25,868 nt of DNA from DAOPXV01 sp035352535 (GTDB taxonomy: Bacteria > Muiribacteriota > UBA9980). The first letter of the stretch is position 1. Each line of letters begins with the position of its first letter. The notes beneath the pieces were generated by a model that was not told the origin of the DNA, made no database searches, and was given only the letters and a program-made list of their open reading frames with translations. Of this stretch, positions 7,105 through 15,558 are shown in pieces. The position numbers were made by a program, and so were the translations under genes. The DNA lies in assembly GCA_964545075.1 (NCBI GenBank), contig CAZJFS010000047.1, positions 1 through 25,868 on the forward strand. Direction: 5' to 3'.

Positions 7105-8418
7105 TTATTTGCCGGCCGGAAGAAGAACGAGCGCGTTGGCTATTTTCCTCTGAACTCCGCCCTTTTCAGATACAGTGTTCAATATTTCGTCCTTGTAAAC
7201 GAGAGTGGATGAGCCACCGCCGTCTAACGCTATTGCGTCGGTGCAGCCGCAATCGATCATTATCTGAGCTATCTCGTCGAAATCGACTCCGCGATATCCT
7301 TTCCCGCGGCCGTCCGCCACAACCATAACAAGTTCGTTATTCGCCGTAAGGCCTACCGCGGTTCTGGGAGCGTCGCCCATCAGATACTGGCCGACCTCTT
7401 CGCGCGACTGATCGAACGTGATCTGACCGTCGGTGACAAGGAGCATGCCCGAACCGAAAGCGTCTTTTACCTGATCCCACGGCGACATAAGAGTCTGGGT
7501 GAACATTATCTTCGTTCCAGCTTTAGTATTCTGGAATCTGTGGATATGCGCCTCGCTTACCGCGAGGATGCCGCCTTCTTCAGGAATGGATTCTTTACCC
7601 TTGAATACTTCCGTGACGACGCCCGCGCCGTCGAATTTAAAGCACAAGCCGCCCTTTGGCGCTTCTATCTTCTTGCCGTATTCGGCGGTATATATGATTA
7701 TGTCGCCATAGGTCCACGCGCGGTTGATCCCGTCTATCATCGAGAAAAATTCGCCTTCGGGCCTTATTCTGCGGCGGAATTTAGGTTTTCCTATCATTAC
7801 GCGGTCGTCTTTAGTTATTCCGAAAGTGGTGCGCGCTTTAACTATGAGAGGGGCCTGGATAGATTTTCCGTCAATCATAAGATATCCAACCGCCGCGTGC
7901 GTCTTCATATCGAAAAACGAGCCGTTAACGCCTGCTACGGCGCCGTGATTCTTACATATTTCGGTTAACGTTCCCTGCGATCCGAGTTTATCGTTGGCAA
8001 GGACTATCTTGGGGTTGACTTTTTTCTGGTTAAGATCGACCCTTATAACATGCACGGGAACGTCGCCTGATTTTTTGGAAAACGTTTTTTCTTCAGTAGC
8101 AATGCCGTATTCGTCATATGTTCCCTGCGTCATCACGGGTAATTTCGATTGTTTCTTTTCGACCGCTATTTCAACTTCTTTTTTGGGTTTTGAAGCGGTC
8201 TTGGCTTTGGCGGTTTTTACCGCGACTTTCTTTGGCTTTTCCGCGGCCGTATTCAGAGTATCGCCTTCATCCTCGGAAACTTCGGTTGTTTTTGACTCGA
8301 CTGGTTTTTCCTTTATTTTAAAAAGCTTAGCTTCCGAAACGTCCGAAACGGAAAGTAAAAGCGCCGATACGAGAAAAGTAGTCACGAGGGAACGGGTTGA
8401 AATTAAATTAAAAAGCAA
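7105..8418 (-). CDS. Secreted phosphodiester glycosidase family protein (NAGPA/DUF2233-like)
   Basis: 437 residues. Signal peptide at 1-30 with probable cleavage after V-S-E-A. Residues about 31-95 are a Lys/Ala/Glu-rich low-complexity spacer, then a phosphodiester glycosidase domain at about 115-435. Family landmarks are V-N-G-S-F-F-D at 164-170, A-P-R-T-A-V-G-L, V-A-D-G-R and A-L-D-G-G-G-S-S-T at 397-405. The family includes the human lysosomal uncovering enzyme that removes GlcNAc from GlcNAc-1-phospho-mannose, and bacterial exopolysaccharide-associated proteins; an envelope glycan phosphodiester substrate is inferred here. The start is a TTG at 8418, chosen because a perfect AGGAGG lies 9 nt upstream and the signal peptide begins there. 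It heads the run glycosidase-motA-motB. Confidence 0.88.
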   Translation of the reverse strand: MLFNLISTRSLVTTFLVSALLLSVSDVSEAKLFKIKEKPVESKTTEVSEDEGDTLNTAAEKPKKVAVKTAKAKTASKPKKEVEIAVEKKQSKLPVMTQGTYDEYGIATEEKTFSKKSGDVPVHVIRVDLNQKKVNPKIVLANDKLGSQGTLTEICKNHGAVAGVNGSFFDMKTHAAVGYLMIDGKSIQAPLIVKARTTFGITKDDRVMIGKPKFRRRIRPEGEFFSMIDGINRAWTYGDIIIYTAEYGKKIEAPKGGLCFKFDGAGVVTEVFKGKESIPEEGGILAVSEAHIHRFQNTKAGTKIMFTQTLMSPWDQVKDAFGSGMLLVTDGQITFDQSREEVGQYLMGDAPRTAVGLTANNELVMVVADGRGKGYRGVDFDEIAQIMIDCGCTDAIALDGGGSSTLVYKDEILNTVSEKGGVQRKIANALVLLPAGK

Positions 8419-8510
8419 CTTGAATGTCCTCCTAAAATTATTTTTTTGTTACATTGTTCTTAACTTTAAACTTAGAATAAAAACGATTGAACCCAAATAA
8501 AGCTCCGGTT

Positions 8511-9851
8511 TTATTCGCCTTCGGTAAAACCATATTGTTTGCTGAATTTGCGCAGTTTGAGTATGGCGCGCTCTTCTATCTGTCTTACGCGTTCGCGCGT
8601 CATCTGCAGATACTGCCCGATCTCTTCGAGGGTTCTTGGAATTCCGTCATCAAGGCCGAATCTCTTTTTAATGACGATCTGTTCCTTTTCATTAAGCTCA
8701 GAAAGAACCCTTGAGATCTGATTGCGAAGCATCTGAGTAAAAACGGTTTCCTCGGGACTTTTGGTATCCTTGTCTTCGACGAAGGAGCCTATGTTCGAAT
8801 CGTCGTCGCCCACCGTCAGATCAAGTGAAAGCGGTTCAAGCATCAATTCCTTGATCTCGAGTATGCGATCCGGAGTGCATTCCATCTCTGCCGCAAGCTC
8901 TTCAACGAGCGGCTCTCGGCCGAATTTATTGAATATTTTTCTTGATATCTTTTTAAATTTGTTGATCAATTCGACTATATGAACCGGCATCCTGATCAGA
9001 CGGGACTGATCGGCGATAGCCCTTGTTATAGCCTGCTTTATCCACCACGTGGCATAAGTTGAAAATTTAAAACCGAGCTTGTACTCGAATTTCTCGATCG
9101 ATTTTATAAGCCCGATATTGCCTTCCTGAATCAGATCGAGGAAAAGTATGCCGCGATTAGTATATTTTTTCGCTATCGAAACTACGAGACGAAGGTTGGA
9201 CTGAATGAGCTTTTTACGCGCATCCTGATCGCCTTCCTCTATACGAATGGCAAGTTTCTGCTCCTGATCCTGCTTTAAAAGATCAAGATGACCTATGTCT
9301 TTCAAGTAAAGCTTGACCATGTCGTCAAATTCGGTGCGTCCGGCATCGGAGCTGTTGGTATTTTCGTTAATTACCTCGACGCCTTCGGCTTTAAGCATTC
9401 TTAATATCTTTTTAAAATATTTAGCGTCAGCCTGAGCCGCTGGAAAATATTCCTTTACGTAGCGGTTACTGATAACGCCCTTTTCCTTCGCAACGACTAA
9501 AAATTCACTGACCTCGGCCGTTACCAATTCGCTTTTTTTCACTTTAGGCGTTTTAACGGACTTTTCAGGAGTCCGCGCAGCAGGCTTGTTTTTTAAAACC
9601 TCCGCTTTGCGATTAGCGTCCTTTTTCAAGGGCAATGAAGGTTTCGACGTTTTTGAATGAAGAAGCTTATCCTTACGGACCGCTTTATCGTCAGCCGGCT
9701 TTTTTAATTTTTTGGCATCAGCTTTAACGGTTTTCGGAATGGCTGGCGCCTTTATTTCCACCGCCGCCTTAAGTTTAAAAGGCGAAGACTGCTTGCTGCC
9801 ATTTTTTTTAGTACCACCGGATACGGTTTTCTTTGGTTTATTTTTCTTCAT
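8511..9851 (-). CDS. rpoD: RNA polymerase primary sigma factor (sigma-70, RpoD)
   Basis: 446 residues from ATG 9851, chosen because AGGA lies 5 nt upstream; the in-frame TTG at 9869 has no ribosome-binding site. The protein directs RNA polymerase to housekeeping promoters. Residues about 1-108 are a Lys/Ala/Pro-rich, probably disordered extension. Region 1.1-like winged helix is at about 112-162, and region 1.2 at 175-210 (D-D-M-V-K-L-Y-L-K-D-I-G). Region 2 is at 212-288, with F-S-T-Y-A-T-W-W-I-K-Q-A-I-T-R-A in 2.3/2.4. Region 3 spans about 290-365. Region 4 is at 375-440, with the helix-turn-helix around R-T-L-E-E-I-G-Q-Y-L and the R-E-R-V-R-Q-I-E recognition stretch. The large non-conserved insert of proteobacterial RpoD is absent. 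The full set of regions supports a primary rather than alternative sigma factor. Confidence 0.95.
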   Translation of the reverse strand: MKKNKPKKTVSGGTKKNGSKQSSPFKLKAAVEIKAPAIPKTVKADAKKLKKPADDKAVRKDKLLHSKTSKPSLPLKKDANRKAEVLKNKPAARTPEKSVKTPKVKKSELVTAEVSEFLVVAKEKGVISNRYVKEYFPAAQADAKYFKKILRMLKAEGVEVINENTNSSDAGRTEFDDMVKLYLKDIGHLDLLKQDQEQKLAIRIEEGDQDARKKLIQSNLRLVVSIAKKYTNRGILFLDLIQEGNIGLIKSIEKFEYKLGFKFSTYATWWIKQAITRAIADQSRLIRMPVHIVELINKFKKISRKIFNKFGREPLVEELAAEMECTPDRILEIKELMLEPLSLDLTVGDDDSNIGSFVEDKDTKSPEETVFTQMLRNQISRVLSELNEKEQIVIKKRFGLDDGIPRTLEEIGQYLQMTRERVRQIEERAILKLRKFSKQYGFTEGE

Positions 9852-9882
9852 AATTTTCCTAATCGGCAAAAAATTTTAAAAC

Positions 9883-9888
9883 ATTATA
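9883..9888 (-). promoter_or_regulatory. Probable -10 box for rpoD
   Basis: A perfect TATAAT lies 31 bp upstream of the rpoD ATG in the 67-bp gap after accA. This would give a 5' leader of about 25 nt. No convincing -35 hexamer is found at 16-18 bp upstream, so the promoter may be weak or activator-dependent, or rpoD may also be read through from accDA. Confidence 0.5.
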
Positions 9889-9918
9889 TCTCTTTCACAA
9901 ATTCCGGAATATATATCG

Positions 9919-10878
9919 TTAAAATGAAATCGTTTTTCCCATCTTTCTAAATTTCTGATATCTCTTTTCGACTATTTCTTCATCTGAAAAGTTCGAAAGC
10001 TCATCCAGATTTTTTATAATGGCCGCTTTCACGTTTTCTAGAGTGCTCTTGTGATCACGATGCGCGCCGCCCGACGGCTCGCTTATTATCTCGTCTATCA
10101 CTTTTAGCGAATAAAGATCGTCGGCGGTAAGCTTAAGCGCGGCAGCCGCAAGAGGCGCCTTTCCGGCATCTCTGAAAAGTATCGAAGCGCAACCTTCAGG
10201 CGATATTACCGAATAAATGGAATATTTCAACATCAGGATTCTGTCGCCGACCGCAAGGGCCAGCGCGCCACCCGAACCGCCTTCACCTATGACGACGACG
10301 ATGATGGGAACGCGCAATTTGGACATCTCACGAAGGTTTTCGGCAATCGCAAGGGCCTGACCGCGTTCCTCGGCGCCTATGCCAGGGTATGCGCCCTGCG
10401 TGTCGACGAATGTAATTATCGGCTTTTTGAATTTTTCAGCGAATTTCATAAGCCGGAGGGCTTTTCTATAGCCTTCAGGGTGCGGAGAACCGAAATTGCG
10501 CAAAACTTTTTCTTCCGTGGTACGTCCCTTCTGCTGCCCTATAACGACAACCGGACGGCCTTCGATATACGCCATTCCACCGATTACGGCCGCGTCATTG
10601 GCGAAGCACCTGTCACCGCACATCTCCGTAAATTCGCTGAATACGCCGCTTATATAATCGACGGCTAAAGGCCTATCCTTATGCCTCGCTATTAGCGTTT
10701 TCTGCCATGCGTCAAGCCCGTCCAGAAGCTGTATTTTTTTTCGTTCAAGGACCTCTACGACCTCGCTTAGTTTTATGCCTTCTTCCTCGCTTATTTTTTT
10801 GAACTTTTCTATCTGAGAATCAATTTCGTTTAACTTTTCTTCGAGCGAAGCCAGGTTGGTATATACGTTTTCTGACAT
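9919..10878 (-). CDS. accA: Acetyl-CoA carboxylase carboxyltransferase subunit alpha
   Basis: 319 residues from ATG 10878. This matches the family length and begins one base after the accD stop; the frame is open 27 codons further upstream, but that part overlaps accD and has no family similarity. With AccD it transfers the carboxyl group from biotin on AccB to acetyl-CoA, making malonyl-CoA for fatty acid synthesis in the cytosol. The N-terminal half-helix region (residues about 5-50) is followed by the carboxyltransferase fold with G-R-T-T-E-E-K, F-G-S-P-H-P-E-G-Y-R-K-A, D-T-Q-G-A-Y-P-G, G-E-G-G-S-G-G-A-L-A and S-V-I-S-P-E-G-C-A-S. These are the oxyanion-hole and CoA-binding segments of the family. 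Confidence 0.95.
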   Translation of the reverse strand: MSENVYTNLASLEEKLNEIDSQIEKFKKISEEEGIKLSEVVEVLERKKIQLLDGLDAWQKTLIARHKDRPLAVDYISGVFSEFTEMCGDRCFANDAAVIGGMAYIEGRPVVVIGQQKGRTTEEKVLRNFGSPHPEGYRKALRLMKFAEKFKKPIITFVDTQGAYPGIGAEERGQALAIAENLREMSKLRVPIIVVVIGEGGSGGALALAVGDRILMLKYSIYSVISPEGCASILFRDAGKAPLAAAALKLTADDLYSLKVIDEIISEPSGGAHRDHKSTLENVKAAIIKNLDELSNFSDEEIVEKRYQKFRKMGKTISF

Positions 10879-10879
10879 A

Positions 10880-11731
10880 TTATTTAACCATCCTTTGACG
10901 GGAATTGGTATGATCCAATATAAAGCCGAGTTTTTCCTTAAGCTCGTTTCTTGAAACAACCATGTCTATTATTCCGTGTTCGAGTAAAAACTCGGATCGC
11001 TGAAACCCTTCGGGCAGTTTCTGACGTAGCGTCTGTTCGATGACGCGGGGGCCGGCGAAGCAAATAAGCGCGTTCGGCTCCGCCATTATTATATCACCCA
11101 GCATCGCGTAACTTGCCGTCACGCCGCCCGTCGTGGGATCGGTAAGAAGCGATATGAAAAGAAGCCCGGCGTCGGCGTGTCGGGCCAAAGCGGCGGACGT
11201 TTTCGCCATCTGCATAAGCGACAGTATGCCTTCCTGCATGCGGGCGCCGCCCGACGTTGAAACGATTATAAGCGGAAGCGCCATCGCCGTAGCATGTTCC
11301 GTTATAAGCGTAAGCTTTTCGCCCAAGGCGGACCCCATCGAGCCGCCCATGAATCCAAAATCCATCGCGCCTATCGCTACTTCGTTATCCCCTATCATGG
11401 CGGTTCCGGTCAGGCAGGCGTCATTCATTTTGAGCCTTTCACGGGTTTTTTTATATCTATCGCAATATTTTTCGGTATCCATGAATTCAAGCGGATCCCC
11501 CGAACCTATATTTTCAAACATTTCCTTGAATGTTTCAGGCTCGGTCATAATGTTTATACGCTCATGGGAAGAAAGTTTGAAGTGATATGCGCACTGGCCG
11601 CATACCCATAAGTTTTTTTCAAGGTCTTTTTTATATATCACTCTGGAACACTTGGGACATTTTTCCCAAAGTCCTTGAGGAACTTTCGATTTTTCGCGGT
11701 CCGGCATTAAAAATTTAGAAAACCAGCCCAT
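10880..11731 (-). CDS. accD: Acetyl-CoA carboxylase carboxyltransferase subunit beta
   Basis: 283 residues, normal length. It forms the alpha2-beta2 carboxyltransferase with AccA. The N-terminal zinc ribbon is intact: C-P-K-C at residues 25-28 and C-G-Q-C at 44-47, a four-cysteine C-x2-C-x15-C-x2-C pattern. The carboxyltransferase core shows G-F-M-G-G-S-M-G-S-A-L-G-E-K, S-G-G-A-R-M-Q-E-G, D-P-T-T-G-G-V-T-A-S and the A-G-P-R-V-I-E-Q-T block. A clear AGGAGG precedes ATG 11731. The stop is separated from the accA start by one nucleotide, so the two subunits are translationally coupled. The biotin carrier and biotin carboxylase genes are not in the window. Confidence 0.96.
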   Translation of the reverse strand: MGWFSKFLMPDREKSKVPQGLWEKCPKCSRVIYKKDLEKNLWVCGQCAYHFKLSSHERINIMTEPETFKEMFENIGSGDPLEFMDTEKYCDRYKKTRERLKMNDACLTGTAMIGDNEVAIGAMDFGFMGGSMGSALGEKLTLITEHATAMALPLIIVSTSGGARMQEGILSLMQMAKTSAALARHADAGLLFISLLTDPTTGGVTASYAMLGDIIMAEPNALICFAGPRVIEQTLRQKLPEGFQRSEFLLEHGIIDMVVSRNELKEKLGFILDHTNSRQRMVK

Positions 11732-11783
11732 AAGATATTTTCCTCCTAAAAAATCCGAATATATACAAACTTTAAAACAAACG

Positions 11784-13043
11784 CTAAAATGAATTTATTT
11801 TTTTATCATAACATGTCGAAAAATCGACCCCAGAAAATATAATCTGATGAATGTTCATTTCAGAGTCCATAAAAACCGGGGCCGGCGGATATGGAGCCGG
11901 CGGAAAGCTCATCGTATTAAACATATCAGGCGATAAAGCAAAATAAACGCTGTTCACATCGCCGTCCGCTCCCAGCTGAGCGGTTCCCTTTCCGTCTCCG
12001 TCAAGATAACACTCCGCCATATTCGAAGTGAAAAAAGCGAATTTCACGGTATGATTGCCTTCGCTCCATCCTCCCGTCATTAATTTACGCAATTTTGCGC
12101 CATCCGGCGAATCATAAAGCTCCCAGGCCGAAGCCGAAAATTTAAAGCCTATCCCTGATTTAGCCAATATCTGGGACTCGGCCCCTATCACCGGAAGGCT
12201 CTTGAAAACAAAAGCCATCCCGCACGAGCTTGGCGCATAATTTCCGGTCGTCGCCGACTCCAGAATCCTTGTTTCCATTGTGTTTAAAATGGAATCATCC
12301 ACCTGGCGCTGCTTATAATTAAAACTGAATTCGATAAGCACTTTTTTGCTCTGGCTGACTTTTATATTAAACGGTTTTAAATTTGAAAGTATCACGGCGT
12401 CGTTGGCGTTCTTATTGGTCGCGTCATGTGTCGCAAGCGTAACTTCGCCCGTTTTAATCGAGCAATAAACGTTCGGGGCCGGCGGAATCACCTGATAGAA
12501 TTTATCAGAAAGCTTTCCGGTTACGAAAGTATCGCTTGTCGGGCTGATATAGGGTTCACGGGATATCTTCTGGTTGAATGGATTTAAAGTATAAACATAA
12601 TAGAGGTCCGCCCAATATTGATTTCCAAAAGGGCTGCGAGGCATCTTCTCGATAAAGCTGCGTTTAACTAAATATACGCAAGATGAATCGTCCGGCTTTA
12701 TTTCGCCGGTTCCCGGGAACTTTATTTCACTTATGTCCCGGATATATTTCACGCCTGCGCTTACGCCGGGATCAAATACCTTGAATTCTTTATATTCGAG
12801 TTCGCTTAACTTATCAGGCCGTTCATGCCTGACGTTGTTTTCATCCGAAACAAAAGCGACCAGCGCGTTTTTTATCGCTTCAAGATCCTTTTTGGCTTTC
12901 TTCTCACGCGCATCCATCTGCATATCCGAGTAATATGTGGAGGCGAATCCTACCAGAATGCTTATTATAAGCATTGTTATGAGCAGTTCGATAATCGAAA
13001 CGCCGCTTTTTAATATTGAATTTTTGCTTTTAATTTTCATCAT
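11784..13043 (-). CDS. Prepilin-like protein with N-terminal type IV pilin motif and large C-terminal beta domain
   Basis: 419 residues. The N-terminus has a prepilin peptidase site: a short basic leader ending at G14, then V-S-I-I-E-L-L-I-T-M-L-I-I-S-I-L, with the conserved glutamate at mature position +5 (residue 19) and a hydrophobic helix to about residue 35. Position +1 is Val instead of the usual Phe or Met. Residues 36-75 form the amphipathic alpha1 helix typical of (pseudo)pilins. The remainder is much larger than a usual pseudopilin; residues about 215-410 have alternating hydrophobic strands (L-I-E-F-S-F-N-Y, H-T-V-K-F-A-F-F-T, Y-L-D-G-D-G-K) that suggest a lectin/LamG-like jelly roll. 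No assembly ATPase or peptidase gene is adjacent. It could be a minor pilin or a type II-secretion pseudopilin acting as an adhesin. Confidence 0.75.
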   Translation of the reverse strand: MMKIKSKNSILKSGVSIIELLITMLIISILVGFASTYYSDMQMDAREKKAKKDLEAIKNALVAFVSDENNVRHERPDKLSELEYKEFKVFDPGVSAGVKYIRDISEIKFPGTGEIKPDDSSCVYLVKRSFIEKMPRSPFGNQYWADLYYVYTLNPFNQKISREPYISPTSDTFVTGKLSDKFYQVIPPAPNVYCSIKTGEVTLATHDATNKNANDAVILSNLKPFNIKVSQSKKVLIEFSFNYKQRQVDDSILNTMETRILESATTGNYAPSSCGMAFVFKSLPVIGAESQILAKSGIGFKFSASAWELYDSPDGAKLRKLMTGGWSEGNHTVKFAFFTSNMAECYLDGDGKGTAQLGADGDVNSVYFALSPDMFNTMSFPPAPYPPAPVFMDSEMNIHQIIFSGVDFSTCYDKKINSF

Positions 13044-13099
13044 CGCATGCTCACATTCAAAAAATTGCCGGTATTTTTAAAATTTAAAAAATAAAGCTC

Positions 13100-14236
13100 T
13101 TATATTATAAGCATAGCATCGCCATAACTATAAAACAAAAAACCATTGTTTATGGCATATTCGTATGCCGATTTCATGTTTTTAATTCCCATGAACGCCC
13201 CTATCATCATCAGCAGGGTCGATTTGGGAAGATGAAAGTTGGTTATTATCGCGTCAGTATATTTAAATTCATAACCATCATAAATAAAAATATCGGTATC
13301 CGCCTCATATGAATCCGTTTCTTTTTTATATGAAAGCCTGTCAAAACTCTCTATTGATCGAACCGAAGTCGTGCCGCAACAAAAAAGCCGTCCGCCGTTC
13401 TTATTTTTTATAAAACCCGATATTTTTTCATACGTTTTTCCGTCAACGCTAACTGGTTCACTATGCATTTTATGTTCTCTTATATCCTTGGACTCGACAA
13501 GTTTGAAAGTTCCAAGACCTACATGTAAAACAACTTTTTCAACCGCCACGCCCTTTTTTAAAAGCGCCTCCATAAGTTCAGGCGTAAAATGAAAACCGGC
13601 AGTGGGAGCCGCAACCGAACCCGTAACCCTCGCGAAGACGGTCTGATAGCCTTCACGGTCTGCGGCGTCATCACAGCCGTCGTTACCGCAAACATGAACC
13701 TTGTTTTTGACTATATATGGCGGCAGCGGAACATGGCCGCAACTATCGATTATTTCAAATATTCCTTCATTCTCGCGGCGTATTTTTTTGAGGTTCACCA
13801 GCCATGCTCCATCCGAATCGGCCCTTGCGCCTACAACCGCCTCGAGATCGCCGCCGTCGATCTTTATTACCGTTCCGGCTCGGACGCGACGCGAAGGTTT
13901 TATAAGGGCGGCGAAATCGCTTTCTCCAACCCGCCGTAAAAGCAATATTTCAATGCGCGCCCCGGTAGGCTCCTTCGTTCCGAAAAGCCTCGCTTTGAAC
14001 ACTTTCGTTTCATTGACTACCAGCATATCACCCGGCTTGAAATATGCGATAATGTCCTTGAATTTAAGCGAACTGATCCCGGCAGTCGCCCTGTCAAAAA
14101 CCAGCAGATTAGCTTCGTCGCGTTTATCATAAGGCGAAACGGCTATACGGCTGTCATCGAGAGTAAAGTCATAAATTTTAAGGTCATATCGCAAATCGAT
14201 ATCATCGTGAACGGTGTCATTATTCATAAATTTCAT
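13100..14236 (-). CDS. queA: S-adenosylmethionine:tRNA ribosyltransferase-isomerase (queuosine synthesis)
   Basis: 378 residues from ATG 14236. This start has GAAGG 5 nt upstream and overlaps the yvcK stop as TGATG; a longer frame to 14272 lies inside yvcK and is unlikely, and ATG 14227 is another option. QueA moves the ribosyl part of SAM onto 7-aminomethyl-7-deazaguanine in tRNA, giving epoxyqueuosine at anticodon position 34. Family motifs seen are L-L-V-F-D-R, V-V-N-E-T-K-V-F-K-A-R-L, P-P-Y-I, A-A-P-T-A-G-F-H-F-T, L-H-V-G-L-G-T-F, C-G-T-T-S-V-R-S-I-E-S and T-N-F-H-L-P-K-S-T-L-L-M. No other queuosine gene is nearby. Confidence 0.94.
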   Translation of the reverse strand: MKFMNNDTVHDDIDLRYDLKIYDFTLDDSRIAVSPYDKRDEANLLVFDRATAGISSLKFKDIIAYFKPGDMLVVNETKVFKARLFGTKEPTGARIEILLLRRVGESDFAALIKPSRRVRAGTVIKIDGGDLEAVVGARADSDGAWLVNLKKIRRENEGIFEIIDSCGHVPLPPYIVKNKVHVCGNDGCDDAADREGYQTVFARVTGSVAAPTAGFHFTPELMEALLKKGVAVEKVVLHVGLGTFKLVESKDIREHKMHSEPVSVDGKTYEKISGFIKNKNGGRLFCCGTTSVRSIESFDRLSYKKETDSYEADTDIFIYDGYEFKYTDAIITNFHLPKSTLLMMIGAFMGIKNMKSAYEYAINNGFLFYSYGDAMLII

Positions 14237-15555
14237 CAAGCCTTCGAATTTTTTATAATATTTATAACGCAATTAGCTAGTTTTTGGGGATCGTGCCTTA
14301 AAAAATCGCTATACGAGGTCAAATCCGCGTGAACGACTTTTACGCCAAAAGAAGATAACTTTTCAACATCAAGTTTTACCGGATGGGCCTTTTGCGCTTT
14401 ATACCTTTCCAATAGTTCCTCCGTGGCATTTTCAATGTCCGAAACTATTATATAGTCAATCGAGCGCTTTCCAAGTATGCCGCATATAACCTCGATATGC
14501 GATGAAGCGTCAAAGCCATCGGTCTCGCCCGGCTGGGTCATAACGTTACATATGTACACTTTCAGGGCATTTGATCGGTTTATAGCCTCACGTATGCCTT
14601 TTATCAAAAGATTCGGAACCAGGCTCGTATAAAGGGAACCAGGGCCTATTATTATTGCGTCGGCGCAAGCTAATTCCGTTATCGCTTCAGGAAGCGCCAG
14701 TGCGTTTTCAGGAATTATTTCCATTTTTCTGATCTTTTTTCCCTGTACCAATGAAATATGGGATTCGCCGCGTACGACGCTCCCGTCATCATATATAGCG
14801 CGAAGTTCAAGCGGAGTAACCGTGGAGGGAAGCACTTTCCCTGAAACCGCGAGCACCTTTGAGGATTCCTTAATTGTCTTCACGAAATCTCCGGTAATGT
14901 CGGTCATAGCCGCGATAAATAAATTTCCGAAAGAATGTCCTGAAAGCTCCGACCCCTCGCGAAATCTGTATTGAAAAAGTCTTGCCAGAAGAGGTTCCTC
15001 GTTAGAAAGCGCTATAAGGCAATTGCGTATATCGCCGGGAGGAAGTATATTCATCTCTTCACGAAGCCTTCCGGAAGATCCGCCGTCATCGGCCACGGTA
15101 ACTATAGCCGAAAGGTTTTTAGACGAAGTCATATGCCCGTATTCGCGAACTCCCCTTAAAAGCGTTGAAAGTCCGGTTCCTCCACCAATCATAACTATTT
15201 TCGGAAGAAAAGCTCGCGGCTTCCTATCTGCGAAATAATCTTCAAGATGGCCTTCTTTGGCTATTTTAGAGATATTATCAATAAACAATATTATCCGCGC
15301 GATGGATACTCCGAGAAAAAAGAGTGAAAAAGCCACGGCCGCAAGGGAGTAAGAAATACATCCGCCCTCCATGCATAAAAACCACTTAAATGAGAAAACG
15401 CTCAAGGCCGAAGCCGAAAACATAGCCAGAAATATCCAACGTTTAATACCTATTCCAGGTAAAAGCCATTTGGACAGGTCGTACCTTTCGAATATGCCTT
15501 TACCGCTTTTTTCTATTCCGGCTTCTGATTTCTGACAGTTATTAACGGACTGCAA
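14236..15555 (-). CDS. yvcK: YvcK/CofD-like gluconeogenesis and cell-shape factor, membrane-anchored form
   Basis: 439 residues. YvcK family proteins bind UDP-sugars and are needed for morphology and growth on gluconeogenic carbon in Bacillus. The C-terminal domain (about 115-435) has the Rossmann-type V-M-I-G-G-G-T-G-L-S at 121-130, T-V-A-D-D-G-G-S-S-G-R-L-R at 153-165, P-P-G-D-I-R-N-C at 172-179 and a late I-I-G-P-G-S-L-Y-T-S motif. An N-terminal extension of about 115 residues has two membrane helices (about 39-58 and 68-93), which cytosolic family members lack. The start is a TTG at 15555 with AAGGGG upstream inside the end of the PilZ gene; the next methionine (residue 45) would cut the first helix. 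It lies 3 bp after the PilZ gene and overlaps queA by one base. Confidence 0.88.
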   Translation of the reverse strand: MQSVNNCQKSEAGIEKSGKGIFERYDLSKWLLPGIGIKRWIFLAMFSASALSVFSFKWFLCMEGGCISYSLAAVAFSLFFLGVSIARIILFIDNISKIAKEGHLEDYFADRKPRAFLPKIVMIGGGTGLSTLLRGVREYGHMTSSKNLSAIVTVADDGGSSGRLREEMNILPPGDIRNCLIALSNEEPLLARLFQYRFREGSELSGHSFGNLFIAAMTDITGDFVKTIKESSKVLAVSGKVLPSTVTPLELRAIYDDGSVVRGESHISLVQGKKIRKMEIIPENALALPEAITELACADAIIIGPGSLYTSLVPNLLIKGIREAINRSNALKVYICNVMTQPGETDGFDASSHIEVICGILGKRSIDYIIVSDIENATEELLERYKAQKAHPVKLDVEKLSSFGVKVVHADLTSYSDFLRHDPQKLANCVINIIKNSKA

Positions 15556-15558
15556 CGC

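Noticed and set aside
10879..10959. Upstream extension of accA by 27 codons
   Set aside because: It overlaps accD, adds residues that do not fit the AccA family, and ATG 10878 sits one base after the accD stop.
13044..13099. AT-rich palindrome between queA and the prepilin gene as a terminator
   Set aside because: The T/A runs are self-complementary, but there is no GC-containing stem followed by a T run.
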